64,000 nucleotides of DNA from Sulfuricurvum sp. (GTDB taxonomy: Bacteria; Campylobacterota; Campylobacteria; Campylobacterales; Sulfurimonadaceae). This document shows positions 24,883-33,468 of this stretch, piece after piece. Where the stretch lies: NCBI RefSeq assembly GCF_028712165.1, contig NZ_JAQTQR010000001.1, forward strand, positions 1 to 64,000. Direction: 5' to 3'. Each line of letters begins with the position of its first letter. Position 1 is the first letter of the stretch. A program made the translations under genes and the position numbers. Below the pieces are notes generated by a model. It searched no databases and was not told where the DNA came from. It was given only the letters and a program-made list of their open reading frames with translations.

Positions 24883-26665
24883 GAGTGGGTTCTGCCGCTG
24901 CTGCTGCCGCTGCAGCGGGATCGACTGTTAGAAATTTTTCTTCGATCATCATATCTACAATCGCTTTGAATACAGGTACGGAAGTGATAGAAGCAAAATA
25001 GACGGTACGCGGATTGTTGACCATGATACCGATGGTGTAGTTGTGCTTTCCGTCGTTGGCAAATCCGATAAACGAAGTATGATAGTTGTTGCTGTATCCT
25101 CCGTTTTTGGCAATATGTGCCGTCCCTGTTTTTCCTCCAACCTCGATTCCCGGTGTTTTTGCGACTGTTCCGGTTCCTTCATTGACGGTTTTGATTAAAA
25201 TGCGTTTCATTTGTTCCGCAGTTGCAGGGGAAATGACTTGAATAGGAGCTTGAACCTGCATCGGAATGACGCGTCCGTTGTCATCGATCAAGGAATCAAC
25301 AACCATCGGATTGATCAATTTTCCTCCGTTATTAAAGACATTAAATGCTTTGACCAGCTGCATCGCATTGGCACGCATACCGTATCCGTAGGCCGTGATC
25401 GCTTTGTAGAGGTAGTTGTTTAACTGTGCTGAACTAGGGACAGACCCCCGTTTTTCATAAGGGAGATCGATACCGCTGAAGTGGGTAAATCCGAAGCGTT
25501 TGAGTCCTTCGGTAAATTCGACACCGTTTAATTTTTGAGCCAGTTGGGCAATACCGATATTGGAAGAATAGACGATAACGTCTTCGGCGCTGAGCATACT
25601 GAATTTATGTTCATCTTTAATTGTTTTCCGCCCCATAGTATAACTTCCGTTATGGCCGTTGACCATGTCATACGGGTTGATGAGATGCTGCTCAAGAAGC
25701 AGGGAAAAGATGACCGGTTTGATTACAGACCCCGGTTCATAGCTGTATTCGATTGCATTGGTGTTGAGTGAAGGATAATCTTCTTTGGTAATATGGCTGG
25801 GGTCAAAACGGTTTGAACTTGCCAAAGCAAGAATTTTACCGCTCTTAGAATCCATAACAGTGGCGATGATCTCATCGGCTTGAAGCTTATCTTTAATCCT
25901 ATCGGTGATCGCTTCGACACGTGCTTGTAAGGCGATCGGTATGTTGAGCTTGATATTTAGTCCGTTGATCTGACGTTTGAAGTCACTTTTTTTATTTAAA
26001 ATCAAATAACCGTTGACATCACGCAGTGCTTTTTGGGTTCGGTTTTGCTGCGGATTGAGCTCTTCATCAAAAAATTTCTCTAATCCTTTGATCCCGTAAA
26101 CGCGGGTATAACCGTCTTCTTCAATTTTTCTCGGGTATCCCAAGAGGGGGGTGAGAAGTTTGCCGTAAGGATATTCGCGTGCTTCACCGCTCTCGATGAT
26201 ACTGAGTCCTTGGAGAATTCGATCGCCATCGGGTGTTTCGTATTCGATAAATACGTGGAGGCGGCGCAATTCAAATGCGAGTGTTTTAAGGTACATCGCT
26301 TCTTTCGGACTGATATGGTAGCTCAGTGTTACGGAACCTTTACGGGTATGGAGACGTTGACGGATCTCTTCGGGAGAAATACCGCTGTAGATACTGAAAA
26401 GCTGTATAAAGAGTTCTTCTTTACCCGGATCGATGTTGCGTGTATTGACTACCGCTTTATACAGTTTTTGGGTTGTCGCGATGTGAAATCCATCCGCACT
26501 GATAATGGATCCGCGCTGCGCTTTGCCTGATTCTTCAGAGTAAATAGAGGGGATGGCACGAGTGTGTACGGCAGTGTAAAGCATAACCGCCAAAAAGATG
26601 ACGAAGCCGAACATTAAAACGAGAAAAAGTGCTAATATCTTTTTTGATTTATTGGAATGGCGCAT
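24866..26665 (-). CDS. ftsI: Class B penicillin-binding protein (FtsI/PBP2 type)
   Basis: A monofunctional transpeptidase of septal or lateral cell-wall synthesis, 599 residues. There is one N-terminal membrane anchor (ALFLVLMFGFVIFLAVML). The N-terminal pedestal covers about residues 45-240. The transpeptidase domain has SVIK (in YEPGSVIKP), SSN (VYSSNIGIAQ) and KTGT (GGKTGTAHIAK). The C-terminus is a run of eight Ala followed by EPTPTHPL, encoded by a GC-rich triplet tract. It follows flgB-flgC-fliE in the same direction, the usual arrangement in Campylobacterota, where it is named pbpB or ftsI. Confidence 0.9.
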   Translation of the reverse strand: MRHSNKSKKILALFLVLMFGFVIFLAVMLYTAVHTRAIPSIYSEESGKAQRGSIISADGFHIATTQKLYKAVVNTRNIDPGKEELFIQLFSIYSGISPEEIRQRLHTRKGSVTLSYHISPKEAMYLKTLAFELRRLHVFIEYETPDGDRILQGLSIIESGEAREYPYGKLLTPLLGYPRKIEEDGYTRVYGIKGLEKFFDEELNPQQNRTQKALRDVNGYLILNKKSDFKRQINGLNIKLNIPIALQARVEAITDRIKDKLQADEIIATVMDSKSGKILALASSNRFDPSHITKEDYPSLNTNAIEYSYEPGSVIKPVIFSLLLEQHLINPYDMVNGHNGSYTMGRKTIKDEHKFSMLSAEDVIVYSSNIGIAQLAQKLNGVEFTEGLKRFGFTHFSGIDLPYEKRGSVPSSAQLNNYLYKAITAYGYGMRANAMQLVKAFNVFNNGGKLINPMVVDSLIDDNGRVIPMQVQAPIQVISPATAEQMKRILIKTVNEGTGTVAKTPGIEVGGKTGTAHIAKNGGYSNNYHTSFIGFANDGKHNYTIGIMVNNPRTVYFASITSVPVFKAIVDMMIEEKFLTVDPAAAAAAAAEPTPTHPL

Positions 26666-26679
26666 AGAGTAAGGCTAAA

Positions 26680-26982
26680 TCACATTTGCGTTCGTGTGAT
26701 TTCTTTATAAGCATTGAGCGCCTTGTTCCGTACTTCAAGCATCAGTTTCATACTGATTTCGGCTTTGTCGATGGCGATTGCGGCTTGATGAAGATCTTTG
26801 ACCGAACCTGTCGCGATATCGCTCATCGCTTTTTCGCTGTCAACTTGCATTTGGTTGACATTGCCGAGAGCATTTTTAAGTTCTTGAGCAAAATCGGTCC
26901 CTCCGCCTTCGACGGCATTGCCGCTTTTGTTGGCCAGCAGATCGGCGGTGGAGAGAGATTTTATCGATTGAATAGTGGCCAT
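26680..26982 (-). CDS. fliE: Flagellar hook-basal body protein FliE
   Basis: Small rod-base protein that joins the MS ring to the flagellar rod, 100 residues. The conserved C-terminal part is seen in SVKDLHQAAIAIDKAEISMK and EVRNKALNAYKEITRTQM, typical of FliE. AAGGAC precedes the ATG. Third in the flgB-flgC-fliE unit and 14 bases before the PBP gene. Confidence 0.95.
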   Translation of the reverse strand: MATIQSIKSLSTADLLANKSGNAVEGGGTDFAQELKNALGNVNQMQVDSEKAMSDIATGSVKDLHQAAIAIDKAEISMKLMLEVRNKALNAYKEITRTQM

Positions 26983-26998
26983 AATAGTTTGTCCTTAC

Positions 26999-27493
26999 TT
27001 AGTTCTGCAATATACTTATGGCGCTTCCCGCCATATTTTTTGCACTTTCAAATGCGGCTACGTTCGCTTGATAGGAGCGTGTTGCTTCTACTAAATCGGC
27101 CATTTCGATGACAGGATTAATATTTGGATATGCAACGTACCCTTTTGCATCCGCATCCGGATGAGAGGGATCGTATTTCATTTTAGGTGCCGAATCGTCA
27201 CGTGTAATTTTATCCACGACGACACTCATGATAGCAGGGTTGGCTTTGAGCCCGGATAACCCTTCTTTTAGCGGATCGCTATAGCTAAGCGCGGAAGTTT
27301 GTTCTTCCAATGCTTTATTGTAAACGCTGTTGAAATCCACCGCTTTAAAGACAACCTCTTGACGGCGATAAGGTCCACCTTCATCGGTTCGTGTTGTTTG
27401 GGCATTTGCGATATTGGAACTGATAGTGTTGACGCGAACACGTTGAGCGGAGAGCCCGTAGCCGCTGATATCAAAGCTGTCTAAAAATGCCAT
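26999..27493 (-). CDS. flgC: Flagellar basal-body rod protein FlgC
   Basis: Proximal rod protein, 164 residues. The N-terminal rod signature is SGYGLSAQRVRVNTISSNIA with the following NAQTTRTDEGGPYRRQ. The C-terminal helix (VIEMADLVEATRSYQANVAA) is that of the rod/hook family. AAGGAT precedes the ATG. It follows flgB with nine bases between. Confidence 0.97.
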   Translation of the reverse strand: MAFLDSFDISGYGLSAQRVRVNTISSNIANAQTTRTDEGGPYRRQEVVFKAVDFNSVYNKALEEQTSALSYSDPLKEGLSGLKANPAIMSVVVDKITRDDSAPKMKYDPSHPDADAKGYVAYPNINPVIEMADLVEATRSYQANVAAFESAKNMAGSAISILQN

Positions 27494-27502
27494 GGATTAT
27501 CC

Positions 27503-27934
27503 TTACGATGTTTTTGCAGAAGCGTCGATGACACTTTTGAAAATAGCGGAATCTTTTTTAAGTGCGGCAGTCAGGGCATTAAACATGGTCGAGTTTTTTG
27601 CCATTTCTGTCGTTTCCACATCTAAATCAACGCTGTTCCCGTCATTACGCGCCATATGACCGTCACGGAAAAAGGTAGTCGGTTTACTGTTGCTTGCATT
27701 CTCAGTTCCATCCAAATGTGCACCGTTGGTTCGGGCCATCGTAAGAGTTTGAGATTTGTCTGCAAAGATCGTAGCACTTTTTTGTGCCAGAACCTCTTCG
27801 AAACGGAGATCTCTCGGGCGATAATAAGGGGTATCGGCATTCGCAATATTTCCGGCGATCATATCTTGACGTGCCGCACGGTAATCCATCGCGCTTTCCA
27901 TCAAATCATGTGCTAGTGAAATATTGATTCCCAT
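27503..27934 (-). CDS. flgB: Flagellar basal-body rod protein FlgB
   Basis: Proximal rod protein, 143 residues from the ATG at 27934 (MGINISLAHD). The frame extends to 27973, but that start would fall on the sigma-54 promoter; the shorter start has AAAGGGG just upstream. The rod signature is RAARQDMIAGNIANADTPYY. It heads the flgB-flgC-fliE-PBP operon. Confidence 0.96.
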   Translation of the reverse strand: MGINISLAHDLMESAMDYRAARQDMIAGNIANADTPYYRPRDLRFEEVLAQKSATIFADKSQTLTMARTNGAHLDGTENASNSKPTTFFRDGHMARNDGNSVDLDVETTEMAKNSTMFNALTAALKKDSAIFKSVIDASAKTS

Positions 27935-27970
27935 TTTATCCCCTTTCTCTAAAGAACTGTTTATTTGGCT

Positions 27971-27989
27971 CAAGCAAAAAACATTCCAA
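27971..27989 (-). promoter_or_regulatory. Sigma-54 promoter for flgBC-fliE
   Basis: The minus strand reads TTGGAATGTTTTTTGCTTG. The GG and GC dinucleotides are exactly ten bases apart, as the -24/-12 consensus of RpoN promoters requires, and TTGGAA/TTGCTT is the form seen in Campylobacterota flagellar promoters. Transcription would begin near 27962, 28 bases before flgB. This implies control by RpoN and a FlgR-type activator. Confidence 0.85.
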
Positions 27990-28157
27990 TCGCTTTTTAT
28001 CGAACTCTATTCTAAAGAACGATATACTATTGACAAATTATACATCAACTATTAAATTTTTCTGCCTCGTAAGAGATTAGCTTTAGTGCCGAAGCGGCTA
28101 GCATTGCTATTTTGGGATGTGCTCCAGGATAGCGTTTAATATTAAGTAGTAATAAAA

Positions 28158-29336
28158 ATGCCTGATAAAAAATTATTTCTATTAACAACAGCTCTGATTA
28201 CGATAGGAATAATCTGTTCCTATACGCTCTCAGCCTATACGGTTATTTTATTTGAATACGATGATTTTCACTTCGTAATACGTGAATTGATTGTCGGAAT
28301 TTTTTCTATTGTACTTATGTGGTTTCTAGCACAGTTAGACCCTGATATCTGGCTGCATCGTCTGGGATTGGGGCTGTTTTTTGGCGGGATAGCATTGATG
28401 CTGATCATGCCTTTTCTCCCTGCATCGTTGGTAAGCGAAGTGGGCGGGGCGAAGCGTTGGATCAAATTATTCGGCTTTTCACTGGCTCCGGTTGAATATT
28501 TTAAAATCGGATTTGTCTACTTTTTGGCGTGGAGTTTTTCGCGTAAACTGGGGCACCACGATAATATGGGAGTTGTGGAAGAGTTTAAACGCTTTTTCCC
28601 GTATGCGGCGATTTTTATTTTGGTAATGTTTTTGATCGCATTTTTACAAAATGACTTGGGTCAGGTTATCGTTTTGGCATTGACTTTAGCCTTCATGCTC
28701 TTTTTTGCCGGGAGCAGTTTTCGCTTTTTTATGACTCTAATCGGAGGCTCTGTCTCGTTTTTCCTCTTTTTTATTCTCACTTCCGAGCATAGGATCAATC
28801 GGATTCTATCATGGTGGGCGACGGCGCAGAGTACGGTTTTGGCTTTTTTCCCCGAATCGATTGCCAAACATTTGCGGATTGAAAACGGTGAAGAAGCCTA
28901 TCAGATCGGACATTCGCTCAATGCAATCCATAACGGAGGCATTTTCGGCACCGGTTTGGGCGGCGGAACGTTTAAGCTCGGATTTTTGAGTGAGGTACAT
29001 ACCGACTTTGTTTTGGCCGGGATCGCCGAGGAGTTTGGATTTATAGGGGTTTTGGGTGTAGTAATTATATTTGCAATGATACTGCATCGTCTTTTTAAAA
29101 TCGCTAATCGCTCCCATAATGACACGGCATATTTGTTTAGTTTAGGAGTAGGGCTGTTGATCACGTTTGCATTTATGGTTAATGCGTACGGTATCAGTGG
29201 ATTAACTCCGATCAAAGGGATTTCGGTACCATTTTTGAGTTACGGCGGATCGACGATGATGGCTTCGGCGATTGGTATCGGGATGGTATTGATGCTGTCT
29301 AAAAAAATTACGTATAAATCAGGTGATAAGAAATGA
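28158..29336 (+). CDS. ftsW: SEDS glycosyltransferase FtsW
   Basis: Polytopic peptidoglycan polymerase of the SEDS family, 392 residues with about ten membrane helices. Marks include VGGAKRWIKLFGFSLAPVEY, the extracellular FLSEVHTDFVLAGIAEEFGF and the final PFLSYGGSTMMASAIGIG. RodA is the alternative, but the neighbour murG and the septal-type PBP in the divergent operon favour FtsW. No good ribosome site precedes the ATG. The stop overlaps a 33-codon frame leading to murG. Confidence 0.88.
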   Translation: MPDKKLFLLTTALITIGIICSYTLSAYTVILFEYDDFHFVIRELIVGIFSIVLMWFLAQLDPDIWLHRLGLGLFFGGIALMLIMPFLPASLVSEVGGAKRWIKLFGFSLAPVEYFKIGFVYFLAWSFSRKLGHHDNMGVVEEFKRFFPYAAIFILVMFLIAFLQNDLGQVIVLALTLAFMLFFAGSSFRFFMTLIGGSVSFFLFFILTSEHRINRILSWWATAQSTVLAFFPESIAKHLRIENGEEAYQIGHSLNAIHNGGIFGTGLGGGTFKLGFLSEVHTDFVLAGIAEEFGFIGVLGVVIIFAMILHRLFKIANRSHNDTAYLFSLGVGLLITFAFMVNAYGISGLTPIKGISVPFLSYGGSTMMASAIGIGMVLMLSKKITYKSGDKK

Positions 29337-29434
29337 TAAAAGCACACAAGTGTGCGTGGGCACTCTGCCGAAGAGAACTTAGCGTTAGCGTAGGCATCGG
29401 GATGTATTCCGATGGCGTTAGGAAAAACAAATGA
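29333..29434 (+). CDS. Possible 33-residue coupling ORF between ftsW and murG
   Basis: The 94-base gap between ftsW and murG is filled by one open frame. Its ATG (29333) overlaps the ftsW stop as ATGA, and its TGA (29432-29434) overlaps the murG ATG as ATGA. The peptide begins MIKAHKCAWALCRRELSVSV and ends GVRKNK. It may keep ribosomes moving from ftsW to murG. The DNA also contains a hairpin (CATCGG/CCGATG), so it could instead be a short repeated element that happens to be open. Confidence 0.4.
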   Translation: MIKAHKCAWALCRRELSVSVGIGMYSDGVRKNK

Positions 29435-30447
29435 ATATCATCTTTACGGGCGGTGGAACAGGGGGACATCTTGTTATTGCCCTCTCATTGGCAGAGACGG
29501 CAAAAGCACGAGGACATCGGGTTGTCTTTATCGGTTCACAATCAGGTCAGGATCATCAATGGTTCGGAGACAGTCCCCTTTTTGAAAATGCCCATTTTTT
29601 AGATACGACCGGGGTTGTCAATAAAAAAGGGTTGGGAAAACTCGGTGCATTGTGGAAAGTTTTGAAAGCTCTGATCCGCTCGCGTTCCCTTATCCGAGAA
29701 TTTGGTGCCGATGCGGTAGTGAGTGTCGGAGGATTTTCGGCGGCACCTGCAGCACTGGCTGCGGTTGTATCGGGTATCCCTTTGTATATTCATGAACAAA
29801 ATGCGATTACGGGCAAGCTCAATCGGTTGCTTCGCTCTTATGCGAAGGGGTTTTTCAGCTCCTACGAAGAGGGTGAATTTCATTGCGATTATCCGGTCAA
29901 CGAACGCTATTTCCAAAATGCCCGAATACGACAAGATGTGAAAACCGTGATTTTTTTAGGCGGATCGCAAGGGGCGAAATTCATCAACGATTTAGCTCTT
30001 GAGATTGCACCGTGGCTGAGTGAGAAAGGGATACATATTATCCATCAGTGCGGTGTTAAAGAAGAAGAGAGAGTAAAATCAGCGTACCATGAATTGGGCA
30101 TTGAAGCTGAAGTATACGGGTTTACTACTCAGATTACAGAACTGATAGAACGAAGCGATTTTGCGGTGAGCCGTTCTGGAGCGAGTACCTTATGGGAACT
30201 TTGTGCGGCAGGTGTTCCGGCGTTTTATATCCCATTTCCCCATGCGGCAGCCGATCATCAGTTCCACAACGCCCAGTATATTATTCACCATAATTGCGGA
30301 TGGTGTGAGCGTCAGAGTGAAGGAATCGCCGATAAACTTAAAGAGGCGATTGCAAGCGATATTGGACCAAAGAGTGAAGCACTTTCACGTCTTATCGCTC
30401 CGAATGGGGCAGAACACATTATCCAAAAGATTGAAGAAGCGGTTTAA
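29431..30447 (+). CDS. murG: UDP-GlcNAc:undecaprenyl-PP-MurNAc-pentapeptide transferase
   Basis: GT28 glycosyltransferase that makes lipid II from lipid I at the inner face of the membrane, 338 residues, slightly short for the family. Motifs: FTGGGTGGHLVIALSLAE at the N-terminus, HEQNAITGKLNRLL, FLGGSQGAKFIN at the start of the second Rossmann lobe, and SRSGASTLWEL in the donor site. AGGA precedes the ATG. The stop overlaps the end of the convergent micropeptide gene by four bases. Confidence 0.96.
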   Translation: MNIIFTGGGTGGHLVIALSLAETAKARGHRVVFIGSQSGQDHQWFGDSPLFENAHFLDTTGVVNKKGLGKLGALWKVLKALIRSRSLIREFGADAVVSVGGFSAAPAALAAVVSGIPLYIHEQNAITGKLNRLLRSYAKGFFSSYEEGEFHCDYPVNERYFQNARIRQDVKTVIFLGGSQGAKFINDLALEIAPWLSEKGIHIIHQCGVKEEERVKSAYHELGIEAEVYGFTTQITELIERSDFAVSRSGASTLWELCAAGVPAFYIPFPHAAADHQFHNAQYIIHHNCGWCERQSEGIADKLKEAIASDIGPKSEALSRLIAPNGAEHIIQKIEEAV

Positions 30448-30539
30448 ATATTCGTTATTTTGTGGATAACCCATAAACCGAATGCGAGGATAAGGGTACT
30501 TACAATAGCAACAGTAATAGTTCCTGTTTCGAGTTCCAT
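30444..30539 (-). CDS. 31-residue single-helix membrane peptide at the end of the pilus operon
   Basis: The ATG at 30539 lies three bases after the stop of the platform-protein gene, and AGGA sits within that stop region at a proper distance. The product is MELETGT, then a hydrophobic stretch ITVAIVSTLILAFGLWVI, then a short basic HKITNI tail, ending at the TAA at 30444. It looks like a single-pass membrane micropeptide with an acidic head. Its position suggests a small accessory subunit of the pilus machine. No known family recognised. Confidence 0.6.
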   Translation of the reverse strand: MELETGTITVAIVSTLILAFGLWVIHKITNI

Positions 30540-30542
30540 AGT

Positions 30543-31781
30543 TTATCCTGCAAGGTCGACCATCGACCACATCGGCAAAAAGATCCCCAAAGCCAGCACC
30601 AGAACGAATCCGGCAATGGCGGCAATCAAAATCGGCTCGATCATGGTAGCGACGTTATCGACGATATAATCATATCGGCTATTATACACGCGATTCACTT
30701 TGCCCAGCATTGTACCTAACGAGCCACTGCTCTCTCCGGCTTTGATCATCTGCATCACCATCCCCTCGAATTGAGCGCTCTCCGCAAAGCCTTGTGCCAA
30801 TGACCGCCCGTCTTCAATCGCAGTAGGGATTTTTTGGAGTTCTTGTTTAATGTAATTATTCTCAACGACTCCCATCGCAATGTTCAGTGCATCGATCATC
30901 GGAATCCCGGCTTCAGTGAGGACATTAAACAGATAGATGAAACGGCCGATCATCGCATAGTAAGTGACTTTTCCGACAATGAAAATTTTGAGAAAATATT
31001 GATCCGTTTTGAGTCTGAGGACAGGATTTCGGCGGTATGCTAAACTAAATGAGACGGAGAGGATAATCGCTCCTCCGATAATATAGGGGCCATAGATACG
31101 GATGGCGTGTTCGGTCCACAGAAGCAATTTTGTCGGGAAAGGGAGTTCCATCCCGGATTGTTCAAAAAAGGCTTGAAACTGAGGGACGACGAATGTAATG
31201 ACAACCGTAAAAGCGATACTCATCGCAATAAGGATAAAGAGAGGATAGCGTGTTGCTTTTTTGAGCTTTTGGCGGTTGTCAAAAATCTGCTGCATTATGG
31301 ATGAAAGTTTGGCGATGGCAGTACTGAGGGTTCCGGTTTGCTCGCCGAGTTCAAACATCGAAAGGGAGAGAGTCCCGAGTTGGCGCTGATAATTGACGAC
31401 GGCACGGCTGAGGCTGAGACCGCTTTCAATATCCCGTAATACTTCGGTAAAGATCGAACGTATCATCGGATCATGGGTATCGGTGATACTCTCAGAAAGA
31501 CAGGTATTGATCGGCATTCCCGCATCGAGCATTGTGGAGAGTTGATCCAAAAATGCGATGTAGGGTTCGTCTTTGACGCGTCTGTTTTGGATCGGATCGG
31601 TAAAACGACTTTTAATCCGTTCAAATTTCATCGAAAAAGGTTCGGATACCTCTTTGACTTCTACGGGTACGCCGAGCGATTTGTCTCGAAACTTTTTGAG
31701 TGCTTCGGCTTTGTGGGCTGCTTCAAATACACTGGAGCGTTTATGCTTACCTTGTTTGTAGCGTACCCGAAAAAATTTCAC
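30543..31781 (-). CDS. Type IV pilus/type II secretion platform protein (PilC/GspF)
   Basis: Inner-membrane platform protein that transmits the work of the assembly ATPase to pilin polymerisation, 412 residues. Two T2SSF repeats are present, at about 70-190 and 275-400. They carry the conserved FLDQLSTMLDAGMPINTCLS and IYLFNVLTEAGIPMIDALNI, with three membrane helices. The start is GTG at 31781, immediately after the stop of the ATPase gene. This is the partner of the ATPase next to it. Confidence 0.93.
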   Translation of the reverse strand: MKFFRVRYKQGKHKRSSVFEAAHKAEALKKFRDKSLGVPVEVKEVSEPFSMKFERIKSRFTDPIQNRRVKDEPYIAFLDQLSTMLDAGMPINTCLSESITDTHDPMIRSIFTEVLRDIESGLSLSRAVVNYQRQLGTLSLSMFELGEQTGTLSTAIAKLSSIMQQIFDNRQKLKKATRYPLFILIAMSIAFTVVITFVVPQFQAFFEQSGMELPFPTKLLLWTEHAIRIYGPYIIGGAIILSVSFSLAYRRNPVLRLKTDQYFLKIFIVGKVTYYAMIGRFIYLFNVLTEAGIPMIDALNIAMGVVENNYIKQELQKIPTAIEDGRSLAQGFAESAQFEGMVMQMIKAGESSGSLGTMLGKVNRVYNSRYDYIVDNVATMIEPILIAAIAGFVLVLALGIFLPMWSMVDLAG

Positions 31782-33458
31782 TTACATTTCCTTGGTAACA
31801 CGGAGAACTTCATCTAGGGTGGTAATTCCCCCTAAGACTTTGCTGAGACCATCGATAATCATCGGCTCAAACCCCTCTTTTTCCTGTGCATACCGTGCAA
31901 TTTCATATTTGGAGGATTCATCTGAAATCATTTTGGCAATGGTTTCGTTGACCATGAGGATTTCGGAAATCAAAATACGACCGGAATAACCGGTATTATT
32001 GCATTTTGAGCACCCCTGACCGGCATAAAATTTGGAATCCTCGGTAATCCATCTCTCAACTCGGCGAAGAAGATTTTTATGAGGACGGACTTCATGTTTG
32101 CACTCCGTACAGATTTTTCGCACCAAACGTTGCGCTACGATTCCGACCAATGAATCGGCAATGAGATAAGGTTGCAGTCCCATTTGAACCATTCGTCCGA
32201 TAGCGCTCGGAGCATCGTTGGTATGAAGCGTCGAGAAAACCAAATGCCCCGTTAGTGATGCTTGAGCGGCAGAGTTGAGTGTTTCAAAGTCACGGATCTC
32301 CCCTACGAGAATAATATCCGGGTCTTGACGCAAAAAGGACTTCAGTGCTTCGAGAAAGCTGAATCCTACCCGCTCATTAACTTGTACCTGTTGTACCAAC
32401 GGGAGCTGATACTCGATCGGATCTTCAATCGTAAGGACTTTGTTCTCGATGCTTTTGACTTCATTGAGTGCGGCGTAAAGGGTAGTTGTCTTACCGCTTC
32501 CGGTAGGTCCGGTGATGAGGACAATTCCAAACGGAGCATGGATGATTTCATTGAATTTATCCAGATTTTTACCATCAAATCCGAGCTCATGGAGTTTGAG
32601 GAGGATTTTTTGCTGGTCGAGAATACGCATAACAATCGATTCGCCAAAAAGTGTCGGAGTAGTGGAAAGACGGAAGTCGTATTTCCCACCTGCAACATCG
32701 AGGCTGAACCTCCCATCCTGGGCTTTACGGCGTTCGGAGATATCCAAATTTCCCAGCAGTTTGATTCGCGAAGAGAGGGCAGTGTAGATATCCAGATCAA
32801 ATACGAAGGTCTCTTGCAAAATTCCGTCAACACGTGCACGAACCGACATGGATCGGAGTTCCGGCTCGATATGGAGGTCACTGGCACGTCGTAATATGGC
32901 ATCTTTGATCATCAGACTGATGAGCTGCATAACGGAACTTGCATCTCCCTCTGCCCCTTTGGATCCTTCGTTATTGATCTCTTTTTTAACTTCGGCAGCG
33001 ATACTTTGGGTCTTTTTGATAATTTCGAGACGCTGAAAGATATGGGCGATATCTTCGCTGAGTGAGAGATAGACTTTGATCGGTTTGGTCGCGATATTGC
33101 GCTCCAGCGCTTCGAGCGCATCAAAGTTGAGCGGATCGGAAGTAGCGATATAGACATAATCTTCATCTTCTTTAAACGGGATCGCTTTGGCCGCAGTGAG
33201 GAGCGAGATCGAAAATTTGGCAAGAGAGAGGAAATCGATTTTTTCACCGAAAAGGTCGACAAAATCGATTTTGAGTTGTTTAGAGAGGAGCAGTGCCATC
33301 TCTTTATGCGATATCAACCCCTCTTCGACGAGGACTTCTCCCAGTTTTTTGGTGAAGGCTGAATTTTTTTGTTGGGCAAGTGCGTATTCCAGCTGCTCTT
33401 GGGTGATCAGGGATTCGGAAATGAGTAAATCTCCTAATCGTACTTGTTGACGGATCAT
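31782..33458 (-). CDS. Type IV pilus/type II secretion assembly ATPase (PilB/GspE)
   Basis: Cytoplasmic hexameric ATPase driving pilus or pseudopilus extension, 558 residues. The N-terminal MshEN/T2SSE-N domain runs to about residue 150. The ATPase core has Walker A GPTGSGKTTT, the Asp-box region following it, and Walker B IILVGEIRDFET. The zinc loop is CTECKHE ... CSKCNNTG. AAGGAG precedes the ATG. It corresponds to MshE. No PilT-type retraction ATPase is found in the cluster. Confidence 0.95.
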   Translation of the reverse strand: MIRQQVRLGDLLISESLITQEQLEYALAQQKNSAFTKKLGEVLVEEGLISHKEMALLLSKQLKIDFVDLFGEKIDFLSLAKFSISLLTAAKAIPFKEDEDYVYIATSDPLNFDALEALERNIATKPIKVYLSLSEDIAHIFQRLEIIKKTQSIAAEVKKEINNEGSKGAEGDASSVMQLISLMIKDAILRRASDLHIEPELRSMSVRARVDGILQETFVFDLDIYTALSSRIKLLGNLDISERRKAQDGRFSLDVAGGKYDFRLSTTPTLFGESIVMRILDQQKILLKLHELGFDGKNLDKFNEIIHAPFGIVLITGPTGSGKTTTLYAALNEVKSIENKVLTIEDPIEYQLPLVQQVQVNERVGFSFLEALKSFLRQDPDIILVGEIRDFETLNSAAQASLTGHLVFSTLHTNDAPSAIGRMVQMGLQPYLIADSLVGIVAQRLVRKICTECKHEVRPHKNLLRRVERWITEDSKFYAGQGCSKCNNTGYSGRILISEILMVNETIAKMISDESSKYEIARYAQEKEGFEPMIIDGLSKVLGGITTLDEVLRVTKEM

Positions 33459-33468
33459 CCTCTTCTCC

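Noticed and set aside
24887-24920. GC-rich triplet tract at the end of the PBP gene as a phase-variation repeat
   Set aside because: The triplets vary (GCA, GCC, GCG, GCT) and changes by whole codons would only alter the Ala run, not switch the gene.
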